From: Neelides folsomi
Taxonomy: Eukaryota > Arthropoda > Collembola > Neelipleona > Neelidae
Assembly: GCA_034687125.1 (NCBI GenBank)
Contig: JAQGBZ010000131.1
Coordinates: 95,710-159,709, forward strand
DNA length: 64,000 nucleotides
Direction: 5' to 3'
Of the stretch, positions 24,371 to 36,121 are shown piece after piece; the stretch's first letter is position 1, and each line of letters starts with the position of its first letter. A program made the translations under genes and the position numbers. The notes beneath the pieces were generated by a model. The model was given only the letters and a program-made list of their open reading frames with translations. It was not told where the DNA came from and made no database searches.

Positions 24371-24504
24371 TATTATATTTCATTACAGAGCAATTTAGGT
24401 CTGATTTTGAAACAACCGCTTAATTATTTGTATCTAAATGCATGGAAATTATTTTGTGGTTATTTCAAACTCAGACCTAAATTGCTCTGGAATGAAATAT
24501 AGTA
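24371..24504. mobile_element. Short foldback element
   Basis: The left arm TTTCATTACAGAGCAATTTAGG... and the right arm, in reverse complement TTTCATTCCAGAGCAATTTAGG..., pair over about 45 bases through TCTGA(T/G)TTTGAAA(C/T)AACC. The loop is about 45 bases. It lies just outside the right end of the Harbinger element. No coding capacity. Confidence 0.65.
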
Positions 24505-25971
24505 AATATGGTATACAATACAATATACCTACAATATTGCTTTATCATAATTTTTAGAAAATATCTTAAAGACAATAAAATATTTTAAGCAAAAATGTAT
24601 GTATTGTATGGTAATAGTACAATAAAGTAAATAATAAAGTAAGCATAATACTGTAAGATCAATGATAATGTTTGATATAGGCGATTGATTAAATGATAAT
24701 ATATGTATATTTTACAGCTTATATACTAACAATAAGCATATTATATGTTTTTTTCATAGAAAACTTCAAAGAATTCATCATCATTTGGATTAAATGATAA
24801 TTTAAAAAGTTTTCTTGTACGAATTCCTCAATCAATAGTGGTGTTTGAAAGACTTTATGCGCCCATATTTCGATATATCTGTAGTTTATGAACGCCGGAG
24901 CGAGGACATTGCCTAAATGTATATATTATTGATTTTGACTTGAAGTGGCGCGATGAAAAGAGCTAGGACACAATCTCTTCAAGTGTGTATTCATTCTCCT
25001 ACTCATTTAATCACTGAGCGAAATGGGGCTAGTGGAAAATGAAATAAAAGTCATCAAAGTAGAAGAGATGGATTGAATTTTATTAGCCAACGAGCTTCCA
25101 CCCCCTTTGGTCCCAAGTCCGCTTGGACCCCCTCTGCTCTTTTTATGACTATTTCTCATTTAAAGTATTTTTGTCGTAATAATATAATCATAAATTGAAT
25201 TGGTTTTGTTGGTGAATATTGATTTCACAAACATGTCCGATCCATCAACATCATTCAGTATTATCATCGTTTTCATAATATTATTTAAAAGTTTATAAGA
25301 TAATAAATATAGTTTAACGTAATAGTATGACATTGATCTTAATTAGTACCATAAAGGAGTTCAAGTACTTAACGAATACTCAACATGTGCACACCACACA
25401 GAATTTCGATGAAAAATAAATGATCGGGTGACTTTTTTCAAACTTTTTCAAGTTAATACGAATACAGATACACAAAAGTACAGAGATATTGTAATAGACA
25501 CTCTATACAATATTTATGTTCAACACATTTCTTTAAGTCAATTCATTTTACATGAAACATACTCGTCAACACAGCTAGCATGTTTTCCACATCAGCGAGA
25601 CATTTATTATCTAGGATATATAATAATAATAGAGTTGTGTAGACAGGTAGGTTTGGATTCGTAGTCGCATTCTTTGTTTTTGTATTTATTATTTGTAACA
25701 TGAGACTATTATAATAATTAATAGGCTTTATTAAGTTAATGTACATACGATAAAGGAGGCTAAAGAGAGATGTTGATTAGATCCGAGCCTATATAGAACT
25801 ATTCATAAAGTAATGTAATAGTTTTCATTTGAATGACGATGACCCTCCCTCATGGTTTTCATTTTGCATATTAACTCTAGAGTAAAGGTGATTGATTGAT
25901 ATTCAGGAAGAGCAACAACACACACTTTGTGCCCAAAAAGAGTGCAAATTTGGGAAGAAAATCTTCATCAC
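24505..25971. other. Intergenic DNA
   Basis: AT-rich sequence with no supportable exon. A less AT-rich patch at about 25080-25145 contains purine/pyrimidine-rich words (CCACCCCCTTTGGTCCC) but no recognisable gene. Confidence 0.5.
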
Positions 25972-26608
25972 TTAAATCACAGATTGAACTCTCACGACTT
26001 GTTGTCCTTCTCCATTCCATTTATTGGGTTCGATACGCCAACTGTAAATAAGGAGAAAATGATTATTATTTTAAAAAATGCACATGAATTCATGGGAAAT
26101 ATATGAAAACAAAAAACGAAGTATTCCAACATTTTAACTGTACCATAATCATAGAATACACAATACAGAATGACGGTCATAAGAACATGTACATTTACTA
26201 CATTAAGATCTAAAATTAAAGTAGGCAGTTTGGAACACATTAAAAGATATAGAGGATTTTAAACAAACACATTTTATATCATCACATTAATCACATTCTA
26301 ACTTTCACTCTCGAGGGAACATTCAACTTCCTTGCTTTGATCCCTAATTTCCTTTTGGAACAGTAAGAGATGAACGTGAGAATAATTCCCCTTAACATGA
26401 TCGATAAATAAATCGTGAAAAGAATACAAAGGCTCAAAGTCAAAAAAGGATTCTTTAGAAGAGAAATCTTCAACTTCTCAACTGTAACGAGGGAGTGAGT
26501 GCCATCGCAAATGGCCAGTGCTCTCCATCCGACAGCCGGATTGGAAATTTCATCCGGCATTACCGTATTGATGCCGGATGAGAATAACGGATTGGGAATT
26601 TGAGACAT
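25972..26608 (-). CDS. Small predicted membrane protein (tentative)
   Basis: Two exons, 26608-26295 and 26041-25972, join at AT|GTGATT...TTTACAG|T in matching phase and give 127 aa. The N-terminus (MSQIPNPLFSSGINTV) shows no signal peptide. A hydrophobic stretch at about residues 52-84 (LTLSLCILFTIYLSIMLRG and onward) is a likely membrane segment. It is followed by a basic region (SKRKLGIKARKLN) and a C-terminus ending WRIEPNKWNGEGQQVVRV. The donor is weak and there is no family match, so this could also be a chance open frame. The 5' part holds a perfect 10-bp inverted repeat, CATCCGGCAT/ATGCCGGATG, at 26551-26580, with related words at 26950-27005. Confidence 0.35.
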
Positions 26609-27086
26609 ATATTACATATGAACCTAACGACTGATCAATGAGTTTAAATGTATTCCTTATAAAAAATCAAAGGAATGAATGATTAATTATTAAAATATAA
26701 AATCTAGATAATTTCTTCGAGATGACTATCATTAATTCTTTATTCCGAGTTGAACAAAGTCAAACCGGTAAACCTTGCTAATTTGTTTGATTAAATCTTA
26801 ATCTCACATTCAGTAAATTATATTTTAAAAACTCGTTTGTTTAAATCCGTTCGTTTTATTTTATTTTATTTTATTTAATAGAATATTTGAATATTGTCTC
26901 TTTCAAAAGGAAAGCAATAGGGCAAGTTTTAGCCATTTGGGGACTTCATCCGACATGCCGGATGAATTTTTGCCGTAAGGTACAATCCGGCAATGCCGGA
27001 CTGAGCTCTGCAAATGGCCAACTCTCAACTTATTGGAATCTAGGGGAAATGAAGTAGGTGGGTATACATATATCTCTATTCTATAC

Positions 27087-27425
27087 ATTTATGTCCGGGG
27101 GTGGAACCTGAAATTTTTAATTATATCCGGGCCCCTAAATATATCCGGGTCACTTTTTGAAATGGGCGATAAATTAAATATTTAATACAGTATAATATTC
27201 TTAACGAAACTGTTATTTATGACAATATCAGCGACTCTTCATCAGAAGAATCTTGTTCTGACGCTTAAAATTTAATAATTTTTTATAAAAACATAATTTT
27301 GAAATAGTCCAATCCTAAATTATTTTAATTATATCCGGTAAACAAATTTATATCCGGGCCCGATTTATATCCGGGGGTCAGAGGCAATAATTTTAATTAT
27401 GTCCAATTCTTGGGTTAATACGGTA
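27087..27425 (+). mobile_element. Pogo/Tigger-like MITE, copy B (truncated, inverted)
   Basis: This copy matches the element at 9853-10253 in the opposite orientation. It shares CCGGGGGTGGAACCTGA, the block encoding YDNISDSSSEESCSDA plus stop (plus strand, 27218-27268), and the terminal TTGGGTTAATACGGTA ending at 27425. The other terminal repeat is missing: the copy starts abruptly around 27087, at the GTCCGGGGG words. Confidence 0.65.
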
Positions 27426-28421
27426 CCTATATATGGTATTATGGTATATATTATATAATGTTTTGAGAATAAAGGCAGTTAAAGAATGATAAAGAAATGG
27501 ATATTACCTCAAGTGCATACTTATGATTAAAAGGAATACGCTAGCGAACGTGTAGAAAATACATGCAATAAGTCAAGGAGCCATATCACTGCTCAACTAT
27601 CCTGGTCTGTCTGTATGTGAAGATTTATATTATGTACTAATATATTGAAAATGAAAAGGAGGGACTTCAGAGCTTCGAGATCAATTCTGATTCGAATGCA
27701 AAGAGTCAAAGCTTGGCCTTAATCCTCTTTCAGATTAAGAAGAGGATTGATGGATTGGAAGTCTAAAATCCGATGTTCCAGCAGGTTCCTACTGTTTCAA
27801 CCGCTATTAGACCGAATGGAGTCGAGGGAGCATTAAGTAAATAATTGAGAGGAAACCCTGACAAAGAGATCTGAGATGTAAGTATTTGAACAATATCCAT
27901 AAATACAGTATGTATGTATGAAACTACTACATACATACCATACATACATTGGGATGGGTACGTATATTAGTAGGCGGATTGGAGCCTGTTGAGAAGACAG
28001 AACGGAAGAGTAGTGATTGACAGCGAGGCTGAATAAAAACGTAAGGCAAGCTCTTATTCCAAACGAGACGCTCCCATTCCTTCACGAAATACGGATTCTC
28101 TCAATTTCCATGCAAATGGATACAGACATACTATGCATTCATATAATAAAGAATACAGACACACACCGACACTCACAGTACCGGGGAAAAGGATGAGCGA
28201 GACGGAAAGAGAAACGAAATCAATTTTCTCTTTCAAAAGAAATACCGCATACATTCAAACATATAGATTCATGTTGTGGAATAGGAAATTAAATGAATTT
28301 GAATATATAATAAATTTTTTGAAAGACCGTATTTGCACATTGAAAAGTATAGTAGCCTGCGGAAAACGACTGGCTGAGAGTAAAATGGGTTTTGTGATAG
28401 AGATATAATTTAAGAATATCC

Positions 28422-28427
28422 TTTATT
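28422..28427 (-). terminator. Possible Shaw polyadenylation signal
   Basis: TTTATT on plus reads AATAAA on minus, about 285 nt beyond the Shaw stop codon. Confidence 0.35.
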
Positions 28428-28709
28428 CTCTAGACAAGAAGTTTGGGAGAAGTTCATTTTAATTCCGCTTATCCTCTTCCCCATAAAAAGAAATTTCATA
28501 AAATAATAATGAGCTCGTTATTAAGTCTTTAAAGGATTTACACATAGGGGAGTCACATCACAGTCATATGCGCCACGACAGACTCAATAATATACAATGA
28601 CGATAAGGGAGGCAACGACGACGACGACGAGACATATGGAAGATGTGAGGAGGATCAAATACCTTGTCCGCAAAGGAAAAGAATACAGAATGACCAATTT
28701 TTTGAATTA

Positions 28710-31700
28710 TCAGAGAGAGAATGCTATTGCTGCAAAGAGAGGAGGAGGGCGACTTAGTTGCCGTTTTGTCCCGCTTGACCTCGGTCTTGTTGAGCCCGGC
28801 TCCACGCCTTTTTCATCGCTTCATTCAAAAGTCCACATTTCATATTTCATCCTACACTCATTCCGGCCGAATTGGGTTACAGGCAGAAAGATGTTTCAAG
28901 TGCCATTACAACTTACCCATTTTCGGTGTGGAGAGAATGTCTTTCGCCGGGTTGCTTTGTTTTAAGGCGTTGAGCCCACGGCGGCCTGGGTTTGAAGTTG
29001 CACCAGGCCCTCCTCCACCCATACCACAGCCGGGAATGCCGCCGCCTGGGCCGCCGGAACGAGGACATGGAGCTGGTCGCAGGGTTTCGACCGGAATCAC
29101 CCGTCTCCTTTTCTTTGGAAGCTTTGCTCGCGCCTGGAATCAATAACTTCCTTGCAACAATTTTGATTATCTTCAAAGGGAGAGGAATGAGCTCCAAATG
29201 TGGACCGTGAGAGATAAATAATTCTCTAGCCATCTTTCATTTAACTTTTAAGATAAACTGTGTGCGAAAAATGTGATCGTAAATAAAACCCCTTCTCGTA
29301 TAAACTTTTTATGGCTACATCTCCTAACACTCTTTCCTTCTACCTCGTCCGACCTCCAAAGATTGTTTATGAGAAAAGTTCTTGGGAGGAAATTGCATTA
29401 AGTGTACTAACGAGAATAACTCCCTCCAACATCCCTTCACTTTTTCATATACACAGGCTCGGTTTGTAACATCCCATCTACATCTATACATTGGAAAGCA
29501 TCTGGTCGTTCTTGTAGCTGTTGTATCTAATTTAATATCTTGGGAAGATCATCAAGTAACAAAATCATTTTCACCTTTCCATAATAATTATGATGCTGGA
29601 GCTTTCTCTCTTCACCATCTTCGTAATTTAATAAAACAGATCACAGTATTATTGATGAAATACTGAAGATTGTTAAATGTCGATGGGGTACCTAAATTCA
29701 TCACCATTTACTAAATTGCCTACTTGATGAGAACATTTATGTACTGCATTTACATAACTGATTTATTTCTATTCAATATTTACTCTTGATTTTCAGCTTT
29801 TAGATATGCTGCCTTGAGTATATTTTGTACTTTTTAGTAGTAACATAAGCAATTTCTTAAAATTTCATATTGTAAATTAATAAATTCATTTAAAGAGAAA
29901 TATTGAAACATCAAACCTAATATTGCTGAGTTTGCAGATACTACCCTAGTACGACCCTACCTACTCTGAAAGTTAAATTTCTGCGCAGACCTATTTTTCT
30001 AAAATTGTTTCAAGTAACTTCAACTAAAATATCATACCAATAAAATGCAAAAAAACTTGCATGTTATTTGCCTTTGTTGCCCTGTTTTCTGTCTATTTTT
30101 AAAAAGCTACTGAGAAACTGAAACTACTGAATTTTCAGTATTTTCGTAAACAAAGGCAAAATGGGAGAAATGAAACTTTTAATTGTTGCACTAAACTAAA
30201 TGTTTAAAAATACTTTCCATGAACTTCATTGATGAAATTCTTTTTCAAATTTCAGTTAATAATTTACAAATATTTATAATTATCATCTTAGCCAACTAGG
30301 TGTACTTCCAATGTGTTTTTGTACCAAATCGATGGTGGCGATTACGAATTTGATAATTATTAGAGGAGGAAAAATTATAATTGAGAATTTAAAGTTAATT
30401 AAAGTTAAAGTCAGTTAAATACTATTTTACTTTTAATGGATTTGTGTTGTGAAATCATGATTTATTCGTTTCATTTTAGCGCTTCTTACATATTAATTAA
30501 TTATCTTTACTCGTTTTTGACACTTTTAATTTTCCAATTTTTGCTCTACAAAAAATTCCTTTATTTTAATTTTCTCCCTCTAACTACTATAATCAGATTG
30601 GTAAACTTCATCATTTTATAGGTTAGGATGATAGATAATAGGTTCGGCGGAAGGCCGCCGTGGACCTTTCTCGACGGCCCTTGGCCCGGGCTTCGTCTTC
30701 AAAGGAATTGGTGATTTAGTTTATTTTAATTTTCTCCCTCTAACTAGAGTATAATCAAATTCACAAACTTCATCATTATTTTTTAGGAATAATTAATGAT
30801 TCTGTTTTATTTTAATTTTCTCCACCTAAACCATTATGAAATTCTTAATCTCCAATGTCGATTTTTGAAAAATACTTCTGATGTAGAATTGGACCGGTTG
30901 CACCATCAGTGAAAATAGAATATTTAACTAACTTTAATTTCTCAAATACAATTTTTTCCCTCTAATAACCACCAGATTAGTAATCTTTAATCACAAACAT
31001 TGATTTGGCATAGGTAATCATCAAGTACACTTGGTATGTAATGCCAACTCCACATTGTAAAATTATTTAATTTTTGATTAATTAATTTTATTAAGAGATA
31101 GAAGTGCATAGAAGAGCTATGGAATGGATTTTATATCGATACGATCCATTTCCATGAGATTAGATTGTTACTTAAATACTTTGAATAATTTCTGATCGAA
31201 TGGATCAAATTAAATTAACAGTTTCTCAGTATCTTGGGTGTACTTTTGTATTAGCTAAATAACAAGTAAAATGATTTTTCATATCGGCTACTTTTAATCT
31301 CAACTTGCATAGTAACTCCGCTTGTAGTTAAGTTAAATGGATTTTTGGCTAGCCGTGTAGAGGTTAAATAATAAGATATATAAATATGTATTTTGAATAA
31401 TGAAGCAAACATATCGTACTGAATAATTTGATCATTTTATGCATATGAGACAAAAAGCCGAAGAGATCGAAGGACCCATCTTTGATCGAAGTACTGATAG
31501 AGTAAATATAGATAATAATAAATATTCTAATACTTTAATGCACAAATAAACAATTGATGCTTGACCAGTTTCACATGTGACATTTATAAGTACGCAAATG
31601 ATTTTACATACGACGTAAGACTTGAAATAAGATAAGCAAACTAAATTCCTCACCTGAGTGTGAGAGTAGTACATGGCAAAGTTGGAGACGATAACGGGAA

Positions 31701-34700
31701 CAGGAAGGGCAATTGTGAGTACACCGGCAAGAGCACACAAGGCGCCAACAAACATGCCAATGTAAGTCTTTGGGGTCATGTCTCCGTAACCTACGGTGGT
31801 CATCGTGACAAGGGCCCACCAAAGCCCTAGTGGAATGCTATTGAAATCATTGTGGGGATTCGCCTGGATACGCTCAGCGTAGTAGACAAGGCTCGCGAAA
31901 ACGACGATGCCGAGCACAAGGAAGAAAACGAGGAGAGTCAACTCCTTCGCAGAGGCCCGGAAAGTCTGGAAAAAACAAATTTACATGTTAAAACATGGGG
32001 TGATAAAAATGGGTCCATTACCTGAATGAGTATCTTGAGACCGGAGGAGTGCCTCGTGAGCTTGAACAGCCTCATGATCCGAATGATGGAGAAGAACTCC
32101 AGGATATCGGCGTTCTCAAGGTGTGAGGCAAACCTCTGGAGAATGAGGTCGATGTAAAATGAGAGCGTCGCGACGTAGTCGATGATATTCACTGAAGATC
32201 GAATGAACTCGCACTTGTTGGGAGCCGAAATGAAACGGACGAGGATCTCAAATGTAAACCACGCATTGCATACACACTCGATGTAAAAGAAAGCAACATG
32301 GGCATTGGTTGACATTTTGTCGAGTGTCCAAGCCGTTCGGTTGTCACTGGTGTTCACAGTAATGTTCTTTATGACAGGGACCCTCATGTCTGGGTGGGTC
32401 TTGAGACAAAAGGAAAGGATTGATATACAGATGAAGAACACGCTCACCACCCCTATTATCTGCAAAGAGAGGAAAGAGAATGAGCAAACTACCGAACCGC
32501 AAACCGCAATCTACTACAAAAGGATTCATTTACAATTCATTCCCTCTTGTTTATTACATCATTCCACCCGCCAGCCCTTGCACATACAGATGTAACCGAG
32601 TTAACCACAGAGACAAAGATACAAATTTCAATCACGGGCGAAAATAAAACCAATTAAGGCTCCATCCACATCGAGTCGTTTAACACGCCCCTACATATTT
32701 AAATTATTGAGATCTCCCAATCAACGCGCCATAAGGACTTCCCTCATCTCCACTTTATCATTTACATTGCGTAATTACATTAAAGGTCTAATCAAATGGC
32801 CCTTACTTTGGCAGAGTTTGAAGAGTAAGGCTCGTCGAAGAGAGACCACATTTTGGGCTTCAAGCGTTGCCACCATGAGAGATTCCCCGACGCGTAGTCG
32901 TCTTCGAACCCGAACTTCCTTGCCAGGTCCTCATCTGACGGCTTCTCTGTGTCTAAGTCTAACCGGTCGAGAACAGCCAGTGTCTCTTGTGTATCTCGAT
33001 GCTAAGGAGGTAATAAATCTAAATTTCGAGCTAAAACATAGACGGGCACACAACTTCGATGAGTCTTTTTTGATGAGACATTAGCTACTTCTTCAGAGAT
33101 TCTCCCAACTTCCAAAAATTAAAGCTCAAACTTTACTCAAACATTTGCTCTTCTGGAAAAGGAGCTGTAGATCTTTTTAGTGATAAAAAATTATGAACCG
33201 TGTGGAAAATAAAGTTATTATTAGTTATATTCTTGCATTCATTTCATATCATGATGACAAATAGAATGCAAGTGCTCTCTCCTTTAAAGAGATGCGCAAA
33301 TACTTACTTCCCTGTTGCATTACATAGCACTATTAAAATTAAAACAAGAGGATTATTAATATTCTTATATTTTCTAACTTATATGTATTAAAATAATACA
33401 CAAAGAGACTTAAATAAAGTTGTATACCTATCTAGTTTTGTTATTTACTCCTCAAAGTCAACTGGGTTTGCGCACTCCCTGATTCGACTACCTTCCTTCT
33501 TTCCTGTGAGAGCGTAAACCCAGTTGACTTGGGGAGTATATCGTTTTAAATGAAACAAAGTTGATAATCGAATGTTGTGCCAGCCAGGCAGTTCTAAATA
33601 ATTCAAAAATAAAATTTAAATTAATACCTGAGTATATGTCATCCAACAACAAGGCTCCACTTGGTTTGAATCCAATCCCCAAAATTCAAGTTCTTCTTCG
33701 AAAAGTGGACCACAGACATCTGTAGGGTAATGAAGCTTTCCTGTTCGATAATAATTCAGCACCTGTCCAAATCAATTATTTATTTAAATTTTCGGCAAGT
33801 TAATTAATCACGAGCAAGGAGCGAATTGAAGATGTTATCCTATAAGTGCCTTTCTCGGGGAGAGCTCGAAAGAGAAAAAATGGTGTGCTAAGGCGGATAG
33901 GATTTATCTAGTCAAAATCTCATTTTGACGGACAGGTCGTAAATAAAAGTTTAGAGCTTAACCAAATCTACTAAGGATCGGCCTTTCGAATTTTCAGATT
34001 TAAAGAGGAATAGGGGATACATAATGTAACGATTGTAAAAATAGATCCTTATACTTTCTTCTCCTCCCACCACCTCTCGTGTCACATCCGGCAAGGCGGA
34101 GTTTAAACCAACTTTACACAAGACTGTATGCCAAATATTTGTTAATCAGATAAAAAGTTTCTCCTCGTCCAAAGCGATTAAATTAGAATTCTTATCGCGA
34201 GAACTGCATACTTGCATTCTCGACAAAACCTCTAAAAATCTACGGCTTCCACGATTAGAAAAAATTCCTAGTGTAATAGGGAGAAAAGAACATCCTATTT
34301 ATTCACTCGGAAGAACGATTCCATCTACTAAATTCTCATTTTTTAATCCAACCAACCCATTCATATTAAAAAGGCCTCTAAAAGAGACCTCGAAATTACG
34401 CTTTCTCTACATATAGCCATTCTAAAATTGTAGCACATGAAATTAATTTGTTTTGGACGAGGATAAAATTGAAGACTTACCATATATGGTATATTATTCT
34501 TTTTAATTACCTATATTATCCATAGACGCTATTCGTATTACCATGCTGTGTATCTTTAATAATTATTTATTAGTATACTATTTATATTAGTACATATATC
34601 ATATAGTTTGCTATATAGAGTAGTACTGAAAATAATGTAAACTAAGCATGAAAATTACGCACCTAAACACATATTATAAGTACATATTATTATGTAGTGA

Positions 34701-36121
34701 ATGTAGATGTACATAGGTATAATATACTAGATATACATAATATACATAATGCAGTGTGAGTACATATCCGTGTCCTTATATGTATGGCGTATGAATATCC
34801 TTTTTCATTTATACATGTAATATTAATTGTAAAATAAAGAATTAATATAATTTTCATTATCATATTATTACATTATCTGAAATAAATTAAAAAAGTGAAT
34901 ATCCATTCGATTTATGGTATGTACTTCAATGTTTTTATATTAGATATATAAGACAAAAATCAAAATATATTGTTTTGAGATAGTTAATAGATAGAATAGG
35001 AGTTATAATTCGAATCCGAAATGAATCGGAAATATTAGTTAGTATTATGAATGTATCTTACAAGCAGCCATTTGGTCTTTAAATAATATCCATCTTTTGT
35101 GTATTTAAACAAGAGATTCATTTCTTCCATGCTTCACTTATGTTTACTCTGAGCAAATATTATATGTTTATGTATGTTATGTGATCCTTGGTATTGCTAG
35201 TTTAATATACAGAAAAGATAGCCAAAGAGATTAAATGGAAACATTGACTTCTCCCGTGAGTCGAAATGATATAAAAGTGAATGAAAAGAACCATTGAATC
35301 CTTCATGTTTATGTACATAATTCAAACTTTGTTTTCAAAAACAAAATTTCGTCGGGAGTCCTGAGCCAAAGTAAAGTTCAATGATATTTCAGCCGAATTG
35401 CTAAACGAATGTTGAAAACTGTTTCGCATAAGGAAAATATTAAATTCGACGTTCGTAAATGAATCTCTCAACCAGACCAATCTCCCTAGCCTTTAGGCCA
35501 TAAAGAATTTTGTCATCACGGAACTCATTTTACTCCCTCATGATAAGATGAGAATCGATTTCCGAAGTCAATTATTTTTTAAACCTCTAAATCCTCCCTG
35601 CCCTAAATGAGCCTTCGTAGATATGAATATGATATGCGGTTGGGGATGGAGCGTTCGCATATTAAAAGTTCATAAGTCAACCAGAACGCTCCAGCCGATC
35701 CAGATGAGGAATGTGTGTAAATATAGAAAGGAAGCCATAGAGGAGTTGAGAGTGGAAAAGGCATAAAGTGTGAGAAATGGGTTTGGGATCAGGATTCAAG
35801 TGACAGTCTCGAGAAGCGGATTCTTGGAGAAGGAGATTAATGGGAGGTGGGACTAGTGCAGATGTGGTTTGATATAGAAAGGCAGAAATTAAATATTCGC
35901 CCGATGGCGGATAAAGTGAGAATTGGGCGCACCTGTGCAAAGACGCCGGGGTGGCGATCGAAGAAGTACTCGTTGAGGATCGGGTCGTAATTTGCGAGGG
36001 CCTCTGTGAGGCGGGAGAGCCTCGTCGCCGGGATCTTCTTCAGAGTCGCCTTGTACGTCTCGTGGCGGATGCCGCCGACGTTGAGAACCACTCGGTTCTC
36101 CGCGTCCATGTTCACATTCAT
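28710..36121 (-). CDS. Shaw: Shaw-type (Kv3) voltage-gated potassium channel
   Basis: Pore-forming subunit of a tetrameric voltage-gated K+ channel in the plasma membrane. Seven exons: 36121-35933, 33762-33628, 33001-32807, 32459-32022, 31965-31654, 29133-28917 and 28729-28710. All phases close, giving 501 aa, about the length of insect Shaw. The T1 tetramerisation domain spans residues 1 to about 108 ([19 protein letters not shown]). S1 starts at [11 protein letters not shown]4 ends exon 4 with [14 protein letters not shown] and has the few positive charges characteristic of Shaw. The selectivity filter TTVGYGD is at about 375-381 and the S6 PVP hinge at 407-409. Exon 6 encodes the basic/proline-glycine tail [16 protein letters not shown]; the last exon is only 20 nt and ends MAIAFSL. 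The start precedes [10 protein letters not shown], as in the family. Nothing is missing. Confidence 0.97.
30562..30990. repeat. Degenerate repeats in a Shaw intron
   Basis: The unit TTATTTTAATTTTCTCCCTCTAAC...AAACTTCATCATT occurs at about 30562 and 30720. It recurs more degenerately at 30806 (TTTTCTCCACCTAAAC) and 30950 (TTTTTTCCCTCTAATAACC). Spacing is about 85-160 bp. On minus these are purine-rich (GGGAGAAAAT). The GC-rich candidate exon at 30616-30696 sits between the first two units. Confidence 0.5.
30616..30696 (-). other. Possible alternative C-terminal exon of Shaw
   Basis: An isolated GC-rich segment lies inside the very AT-rich intron between Shaw exons 5 and 6. On minus, after CCTTTGAAG, it reads in the phase required by exon 5 (phase 0) for 26 codons, [20 protein letters not shown] then IYHPNL, and stops. 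Splicing after SHTQ would replace the usual basic/Pro-Gly tail with this short one. The acceptor is not strong, and the block could instead be an insertion. Confidence 0.3.
33446..33538. mobile_element. Short MITE in a Shaw intron
   Basis: The left arm TACTCCTCAAAGTCAACTGG and the reverse complement of the right arm, TACTCCCCAAGTCAACTGG, pair over about 30 bases, including GGTTT(G/A)CGC. The whole is about 93 bp with TA at both edges, which fits a Tc1/mariner-type MITE or simple foldback. Confidence 0.6.

Larger units (their letters stand above)
26609..28709. other. Intergenic DNA and Shaw 3' region
   Basis: No convincing coding exon. It contains the truncated pogo-like repeat at 27087-27425 and GCCGGAT/ATCCGGC words near 26950-27005. 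From about 28420 onward it probably includes the 3' untranslated region of the Shaw gene; a minus-strand AATAAA lies at 28427-28422, about 285 nt past the Shaw stop. Confidence 0.5.

Noticed and set aside
28597-29146. Plus-strand frames of 122 and 141 codons at 28.6-29.1 kb
   Set aside because: They are antisense to the last Shaw exons and have no similarity or splice support.
32305-33084. Plus-strand frames at 32.3-33.1 kb
   Set aside because: They are antisense to Shaw exons 3 and 4.
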